This document shows, piece after piece, positions 60,401-64,000 of a DNA stretch of 64,000 nt (position 1 is the stretch's first letter; each line of letters opens with the position of its first letter). Made by a program: the position numbers and the translations under genes. This DNA is from Caulobacter sp. Root343 (GTDB taxonomy: Bacteria > Pseudomonadota > Alphaproteobacteria > Caulobacterales > Caulobacteraceae), in NCBI RefSeq assembly GCF_001425745.1, contig NZ_LMDF01000005.1:152841-216840 (forward strand). The letters run 5' to 3'. The notes beneath the pieces were generated by a model. It saw only the letters and a list, made by a program, of their open reading frames with translations, ran no database searches and was not told the DNA's origin.

Positions 60401-60631
60401 GATCTCGGACGACTGCTTCAGCTGCTGGCTGCTCTTCAGGCTCTGCTTGATGCTGGTGACGATGACCTCGTCGACCGTCTGCGCGTCGGCCTTGGCCGGC
60501 GCCGCGGTCTGAGCCATGGCCGGCGCGCCGATGGCCAGTGCGCCCAGCACCAGCACCGAAGCGCCGTATTTCAGAGTATTGGCGATAGAATTGCGTCCGC
60601 GAGCCGCGGACGGCCGATTGGCCGTGCCCAT
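57401..60631 (-). CDS. TonB-dependent receptor, probable xylo-oligosaccharide importer
   Basis: A 1076-residue outer-membrane receptor with a long Caulobacter-type signal region (about 1-42, ending in AMAQ) and TonB box DEVIVTS (about 55-61). The plug domain (about 70-200) has ALPDRSVTEALSRVPGVAINRF, and a 22-strand barrel ends in aromatic F. It imports a substrate across the outer membrane with TonB energy. Xylan enzymes downstream suggest xylo-oligosaccharides. The ATG has GGGGAGGGG upstream. LacI-type operators precede it. Confidence 0.93.
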   Translation of the reverse strand: MGTANRPSAARGRNSIANTLKYGASVLVLGALAIGAPAMAQTAAPAKADAQTVDEVIVTSIKQSLKSSQQLKQSSEIIGDSITAEDIGALPDRSVTEALSRVPGVAINRFAAGVDPDHFSVEGSGVVVRGLNFVRSELNGRDTFTANNGRILSFADVPSELMGGVDVFKSPSADLIEGGISGTVNLRTRLPFDSKKRIVSLSVEDSYGDLSKKWQPTYSVLFSDRFDTAIGEVGVLASFVNSKLSTRSDAIQVSNFGCRTNLGVAVATCATGKGVWFPRGAAFRSTESDRKREGRAAAVQWKSTDGTMQAAFQYLRSESTTKWTEHAIEIATDNVAGNGDSRPAAGTSFTFDESGVFTNGVITGTTGWRADQQGSDPRTPIDGLQSNNVRRDEDNTNITTDYGFNFKWTPNEHWGFLFDAQHVDSKANAISMGLWGSTFQNAAITLHGNDLPDVKFTAPSNGTTVSNCAPFNNNCPSYTRGTHSSLSDPYNNFWRSAMDHIERSEGTEDAVKFDVEYKFNDDTWFDSVKAGVRWSERDQTTRFSAYNWGVVSEIWGSGGPVWFDDPINGNPNTSGGETSARVTETYAFDNFLRGKTGVPTGSEPRMFFSQNLVDNYGAVSQFAMAVGDEWRDRLSGGCPQNWVPLAQRCGVTAGTPFRPQEINPVNEKTKSAYLMARFKGDLNDLRISGNIGLRYTKTDREASGFLAFPISTSLSTDADCTKAFTDWQALPDPKQPFVASSFCGLSPQVRAAARNWQNGATVPTTAKASFEYWLPSFNLKIMAPHGVQYRFGLSKTITPPDIGLTRNYYSLALNTNPDGITNGQPSGNVTVGNPFLKPTQSKNVDASVEWYFAPVGSLTVAAFYKELTDVATNTTARVPFTNNGATFDVLVTTPGNSDQKAKVKGFEVGYQQFYDFLPKPFDGLGINANFSYIDSKGVPQSTLSATDPDVAAGRVTTVNTAKLPLQGLSKYNANFAVIYEKGKVSARLAYNWRSDFLLTVRDVIIPYAPIMNEATGQLDGSLFYTVNDKVKVGVQGVNLLNETTRTTQVLNDDLLKTGRSWFMADRRYTVVLRASF

Positions 60632-60669
60632 TGTAGTCCCCTCCCCAGGTTCTCGTTTTTGGCAGCGCG

Positions 60670-60681
60670 GGTAGCGCTACC
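60670..60681. promoter_or_regulatory. LacI-family operator GGTAGCGCTACC
   Basis: A perfect 12-bp palindrome with a central CG, 39 bases before the receptor start. It resembles the xylose-regulon operators of Caulobacter XylR as I recall them. It probably controls the receptor and xylan genes. The gap 60632-61246 holds no gene, only the sites listed here and one family D repeat. Confidence 0.65.
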
Positions 60682-60779
60682 ATTGATCATGTTACCGTGA
60701 CCATTGTTGTCAGATCACATGACTGACCACTGGTCGTCAAGCGTTGTCACAAACGCTCGTTTCGTTTAGCCATAAGGAA

Positions 60780-60793
60780 TGGGAACGTTACCA
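60780..60793. promoter_or_regulatory. Second LacI-like operator
   Basis: TGGGAACGTTACCA has one mismatched pair around the central AACGTT. A third, weaker relative (TGTTACCGTGACCA) lies at 60690-60703. Confidence 0.5.
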
Positions 60794-60882
60794 TTTTAGG
60801 TAGACGCGGCGGCCGCTTGCGCGGTTTCGCACGTCTAGTCTCGACCTGGTGACCTCCCCATCCGTGGCCTGGCCTCTTAAGC

Positions 60883-60893
60883 TGGTCAGACCA
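60883..60893. promoter_or_regulatory. GntR/FadR-type palindrome TGGTCAGACCA
   Basis: A perfect TGGTC-A-GACCA palindrome, the form bound by FadR-subfamily GntR regulators. It lies between the divergent receptor and halogenase genes. An everted partner GACCACTGGTC is at 60725-60735. Confidence 0.4.
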
Positions 60894-60931
60894 CGGTCAA
60901 CCGGATTCCCGACGTCCGGATAAAACAACGA

Positions 60932-60955
60932 TGACAACGTAGGACAGCGTTGTCA
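60932..60955. promoter_or_regulatory. Inverted repeat TGACAACG-N8-CGTTGTCA
   Basis: Two 8-base arms, perfect and separated by 8 bases, upstream of the halogenase gene. The same CGTTGTCA half-site recurs at 60742-60749 nearer the receptor, suggesting a shared regulator for both divergent units. Confidence 0.45.
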
Positions 60956-61112
60956 ATTTCACCGCTCGCCGACGCTGGTCATCTGACGATGGTCCGACAG
61001 GCCGGCGGACTTGGGGGCGGACTTGGGGGAGGCTTGCATGACGGACGAAAAGGTCCGCGCGATGGGATCGGCCGGGGCTGAAGGCCGCGTCCGAATGCCG
61101 CACCTCGAAAGC

Positions 61113-61214
61113 TGTCATCCCGGGCGAAGCGAAGCGCAGACCCGGGACCGCCGGAAACGCCCGCGCTCGTGGCGGTCCCGGCTCTCCGCGCTGCGCGCTG
61201 CGGCCGGGATGACA
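61113..61214. repeat. Family D palindromic repeat (long form)
   Basis: TGTCATCCCGGGCG from 61113 and CGGCCGGGATGACA ending at 61214, with GGGACCGCCG / GCGGTCCCGG inside. It lies just before the halogenase start and so is within its likely leader. Confidence 0.85.
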
Positions 61215-61246
61215 AAGGGGGTAGCTTCGGGCTTGAGTGCCCACGC

Positions 61247-62776
61247 ATGACCCCCTCCCCCATCCGCAAGATCGTCATTGTCGGCGGCGGCACGGCCGGC
61301 TGGATGACCGCCGCCGGCCTGGCCGCGGTGCTGAAGGGCCTGCCCGTCGCGATCGAACTGGTCGAGTCGGCCGAGATCGGCACGGTCGGGGTCGGCGAGG
61401 CCACCGTCCCGCACATCCGCGACTACAACGCCCGCCTCGGCCTGGACGAAGCCGACTTCATGCGGAAGACCCAGGCCACCTACAAGCTGGGCATCGAGTT
61501 CCGCGACTGGGGTCGCAAGGGCGACGCCTACGTCCACCCGTTCGGCGCGTTCGGACAGCCGATCGCCGGCATCCCGTTCCACCAGCACTGGCTGCGGGCT
61601 CGAGCCCTCGCCAAGAAAGGATTGGGCGAGGCCGCGCCGATCCAGGCCTACAGCCTGCCGATCATGGCCGGACTGGCCGGCAAGTTCGCCCCGCCCTCGC
61701 CCGACCCGCGCTCGCTGGGCTCGACCTTCTCGTACGCCTACCAGTTCGACGCCGGCCTCTACGCCCTCTATCTGCGGGCCTATTCCGAGGCGCGCGGCGT
61801 GGTCCGCACCGAGGGCAAGATCGCCACCGTCGCCCAGCGGCCCGACGACGGCTTCGTCACCGGCGTCACGCTGGAGAGCGGCCAGACGATCGAGGGCGAC
61901 CTGTTCGTCGACTGCTCCGGCTTCCGGGGCCTGCTGATCGAGCAGACCCTGCAGGCCGGCTATGACGACTGGACCCAGTGGCTGCCCTGCGATCGCGCCG
62001 CCGCCGTGCCGTGCGACTCGGTCGAGCCGGCCACGCCCCTGACCCGCGCCACCTCGGACGCCGCCGGTTGGCGCTGGCGCATCCCGCTGCAGCACCGGGT
62101 CGGCAACGGCTATGTCTATTGCTCCAGCTACATCAGCGACGACGAGGCCGCCCGGGTCTTGCTCGAGAAGCTGGACGGCGAGGCGCAGGCCGATCCGCGC
62201 TTCCTGCGGTTCGTCACCGGCCGCCGCAAGCAGCAGTGGCTGAAGAACGTGGTCGCCATCGGCTTGTCGTCGGGCTTCCTGGAACCGCTGGAGAGCACCA
62301 GCATCCACCTGATCCAGGTGGCGATCAGCACCCTGCTGGAGCTGTTCCCGCACCAGGGCTGCGAGCAGGCCGACCAGGACGAGTACAACCGGGTCATGGA
62401 CCTGGAGTTCGAGCGGATCCGCGACTTCCTGGTGCTGCACTACCACGCCAACCAGCGCGAGGATTCGGCCTTCTGGAACGACCGCCGGGCCGCCCCGATC
62501 CCCGATAGCTTGGCGCAGAAGATCGCCCTGTTCCGCGAGCGCGGCGTGGTGGCGGCCTACAAGGACGGTTTCTTCAAGGAGCCGTCGTGGCTGTCGGTCT
62601 ATCTGGGACAGAACGTCCTGCCGGATGGCTTCGACCCTCTGGTCGAGGCGATCGACCCGGCCCAGTCGGCGCGGCTGCTGGCCGAGCTGCAAGCCGCCGT
62701 GGCCCGCACGGTCCAGTCCATGCCTGAGCACGAGACGTTCCTGCGCTCGGTCGCCGACGCGAGGACTCCGGCATGA
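61247..62776 (+). CDS. Tryptophan-halogenase-family flavoprotein
   Basis: A 509-residue FAD-dependent halogenase-family protein. It has FAD-binding GGGTAGWM (13-20), catalytic-type Lys80 in TYKLGIEF, the family motif GWRWRIPLQ (about 274), and the C-terminal GLSSGFLEPLESTSIHL. In Caulobacter-like genomes such genes often sit by TonB receptors, so the substrate may not be tryptophan. The ATG at 61247 is preferred, since an ATG at 61169 lies in a repeat. It overlaps the next gene by ATGA. Confidence 0.9.
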   Translation: MTPSPIRKIVIVGGGTAGWMTAAGLAAVLKGLPVAIELVESAEIGTVGVGEATVPHIRDYNARLGLDEADFMRKTQATYKLGIEFRDWGRKGDAYVHPFGAFGQPIAGIPFHQHWLRARALAKKGLGEAAPIQAYSLPIMAGLAGKFAPPSPDPRSLGSTFSYAYQFDAGLYALYLRAYSEARGVVRTEGKIATVAQRPDDGFVTGVTLESGQTIEGDLFVDCSGFRGLLIEQTLQAGYDDWTQWLPCDRAAAVPCDSVEPATPLTRATSDAAGWRWRIPLQHRVGNGYVYCSSYISDDEAARVLLEKLDGEAQADPRFLRFVTGRRKQQWLKNVVAIGLSSGFLEPLESTSIHLIQVAISTLLELFPHQGCEQADQDEYNRVMDLEFERIRDFLVLHYHANQREDSAFWNDRRAAPIPDSLAQKIALFRERGVVAAYKDGFFKEPSWLSVYLGQNVLPDGFDPLVEAIDPAQSARLLAELQAAVARTVQSMPEHETFLRSVADARTPA

Positions 62777-63954
62777 AGGTCCTGATCGTCGGCGGCGGCA
62801 TCGACGCCTGGATGACCGCCGCGACCCTGGCCGTCGCCGCCAAGGGCGTGGCCGCCGTCACCGTGGCCGAGACCGCCCCGCCCGGCGCCGGCCGCGTCGC
62901 CGCCCTGCCCGCCCTGCGCGGCCTGCACGCCCGGCTGGGGATCGCCGAGCCGGCGGTGATCCGCGCCGCCACCGCCACCCCGCGCCTGGCCATGCGCTTC
63001 GGCGAGCACCTGGCGCCGTTCGGCGAGACCGGGGCCACGCTGGACGGCCTGGCCTTCCATCACTACTGGCTGCGGGCCGGCGGGACCGCGCCGCTCAGCG
63101 ACTGGAGCCTGGCCGCCCAGGCCGCCGCGCGCGGCCGCTTCGCCCTGCCCAGCCCCGACCCGCGCTCGCCGCTCTCGACCCTGGACCACGGCCTGCACCT
63201 GGACGCCGCCGGCTATGCGGGCCTGCTGAGGGACGTGGCGCTGAAGGCGGGCGCGACGCTGGTCGAGGGCCCGGTCGAGCGGGTCGACAAGGCCGGCGAC
63301 AGGGTCGCGGCGGTCGTGGTCGGCGATCGACGCCTGGAGGCCGACCTCTTCGTCGACGCCACGGGTGAGCAGGCCCTGCTGATCGGCGACCAGCCCTGGA
63401 TCGACTGGAGCGCCTGGCTGCCCCAGGGCGCGCGGCTGGTCGAGGAGGGCCTGGTCTCGAGCTTCGAACCCGCGCCCCTGAAGGCCGGCTGCCGGATCCG
63501 GGTGCTGGCCGGCAATGTCGTGGCGGTCGGCGGCGCGGCCTGCGCGATCGGCGCGGCCGACGGCGGCGACCTGCACCTGGTCCAGACCGCCGTCTCGCGC
63601 CTGGTCGCCCTCTTTCCCAACAGCCCGGCGGCGGCGGACGAGTTCGACCGTCTATCGATCGCCGCGATCGAGCGGGCCCGCGACATGGCCATCCTGCGCT
63701 GGGGCGACCTCACCGCCCCGCCCGCCCCCCTGGCCCGCAAGATCGCCCAGTTCGAAAGCCGCGGCCGCGTGGTCCTGTACGACGAGGAGACCTGGCCCGA
63801 GAGCGCCTGGGTCTATGCGATGCTGGCGCGGGGCATCATCCCGAGACGCTGGGATCCCCTGGCCGACCGCGCGCCGCTGGAGCGGACGCGGGACATGCTG
63901 GCGCGGATGAAGGCGATGATCGAACAGACGGCGGAGGGGATGGCCAGTGTTTGA
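62773..63954 (+). CDS. Degenerate tryptophan-halogenase-family protein
   Basis: A 393-residue paralogue, translationally coupled to the previous gene. The FAD motif is altered (GGGIDAWM). The catalytic Lys is replaced by Arg71 (TPRLAMRF). The GWxWxIP motif is missing, and the protein is about 115 residues shorter. The DLFVDATGEQALLI and C-terminal TWPESAWVYAMLARGIIPRRWDP blocks are kept. It may have lost halogenase chemistry and act as a partner or a different flavoprotein. The frame is intact. Confidence 0.85.
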   Translation: MKVLIVGGGIDAWMTAATLAVAAKGVAAVTVAETAPPGAGRVAALPALRGLHARLGIAEPAVIRAATATPRLAMRFGEHLAPFGETGATLDGLAFHHYWLRAGGTAPLSDWSLAAQAAARGRFALPSPDPRSPLSTLDHGLHLDAAGYAGLLRDVALKAGATLVEGPVERVDKAGDRVAAVVVGDRRLEADLFVDATGEQALLIGDQPWIDWSAWLPQGARLVEEGLVSSFEPAPLKAGCRIRVLAGNVVAVGGAACAIGAADGGDLHLVQTAVSRLVALFPNSPAAADEFDRLSIAAIERARDMAILRWGDLTAPPAPLARKIAQFESRGRVVLYDEETWPESAWVYAMLARGIIPRRWDPLADRAPLERTRDMLARMKAMIEQTAEGMASV

Positions 63955-63965
63955 GCGCTTTTCCC

Positions 63966-64000
63966 CTCTCCTCCCCATTAGGGGGAGGTGGCTCGATGCG
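63966..64000. repeat. Family B repeat, cut by window edge
   Basis: CTCTCCTCCCCATTAGGGGGAGG and GGCTCGATGCG begin a family B unit identical in order to 39474 and the reverse of 54048-54188. Confidence 0.8.

Noticed and set aside
61115..62731. 538-codon open frame antisense to the halogenase
   Set aside because: Same shadow effect. No motif is seen on that strand, and the plus strand has a clear FAD motif and GWxWxIP.

Overview
The window looks like chromosome from a high-GC alphaproteobacterium of the family Caulobacteraceae, most likely Caulobacter or a close relative. The grounds are the cycHJKL-degP-two-component-glnE order, a Rhodobacter-type gene transfer agent (GTA) cluster, large TonB-dependent receptors beside xylan enzymes and tryptophan-halogenase-like flavoproteins, a rut pyrimidine operon, and many start-codon overlaps of the ATGA/GTGA type. 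No rRNA, tRNA, CRISPR array or classical insertion sequence was seen.

Layout. 1-2.1 kb: ECF sigma operon (EF-hand protein, sigma, anti-sigma, periplasmic sensor cut by the window edge). 2.2-6.2 kb: glnE and a divergent M56 peptidase. 6.3-15.3 kb, minus strand: cytochrome c maturation genes (ccmI, E, F, H), degP, and an OmpR/histidine kinase pair split by a ParE/ParD-type toxin-antitoxin pair. 15.4-24.3 kb: hydrolase, an unrecognised 443-residue protein, a PepSY/response regulator/kinase set, a TonB receptor and a DnaJ-like protein. 24.4-38.5 kb, minus strand: a GTA cluster from g1 (small terminase candidate) to g15 (TIM-barrel baseplate protein), broken by two plus-strand genes, DUF559 and DUF805. 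38.7-47.5 kb: SDR, MpaB-like protein, ketoglutarate-semialdehyde dehydrogenase, ArsR/SRPBCC pair, flavin amine oxidase with its own cytochrome c, and a CHASE4 kinase. 47.7-51.9 kb: rutR divergent from rutBCDA with two RutR-like boxes between them. 52-64 kb: FKBP isomerase, then a xylan locus (CE15 esterase, GH43, GH10, TonB receptor) and two halogenase-family genes.

The most striking feature is how much of the intergenic space is filled by paired GC-rich palindromic elements. I sort them into seven families, A to G, by eye. They lie between genes that should be co-transcribed (GTA, ccm, rut). At two places (ccmH and GTA g14) the same repeat arm is read in the same frame as the protein N-terminus, and at one place (DUF559) a repeat forms the protein C-terminus.

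The GTA cluster keeps packaging, capsid and tail genes. However, g6 and g13 appear shortened by loss of an internal segment, and no head-closure gene (g7) is visible. Start sites were chosen from Shine-Dalgarno position, overlap with the preceding gene, and family N-termini. All family assignments come from reading motifs, not from a database search.
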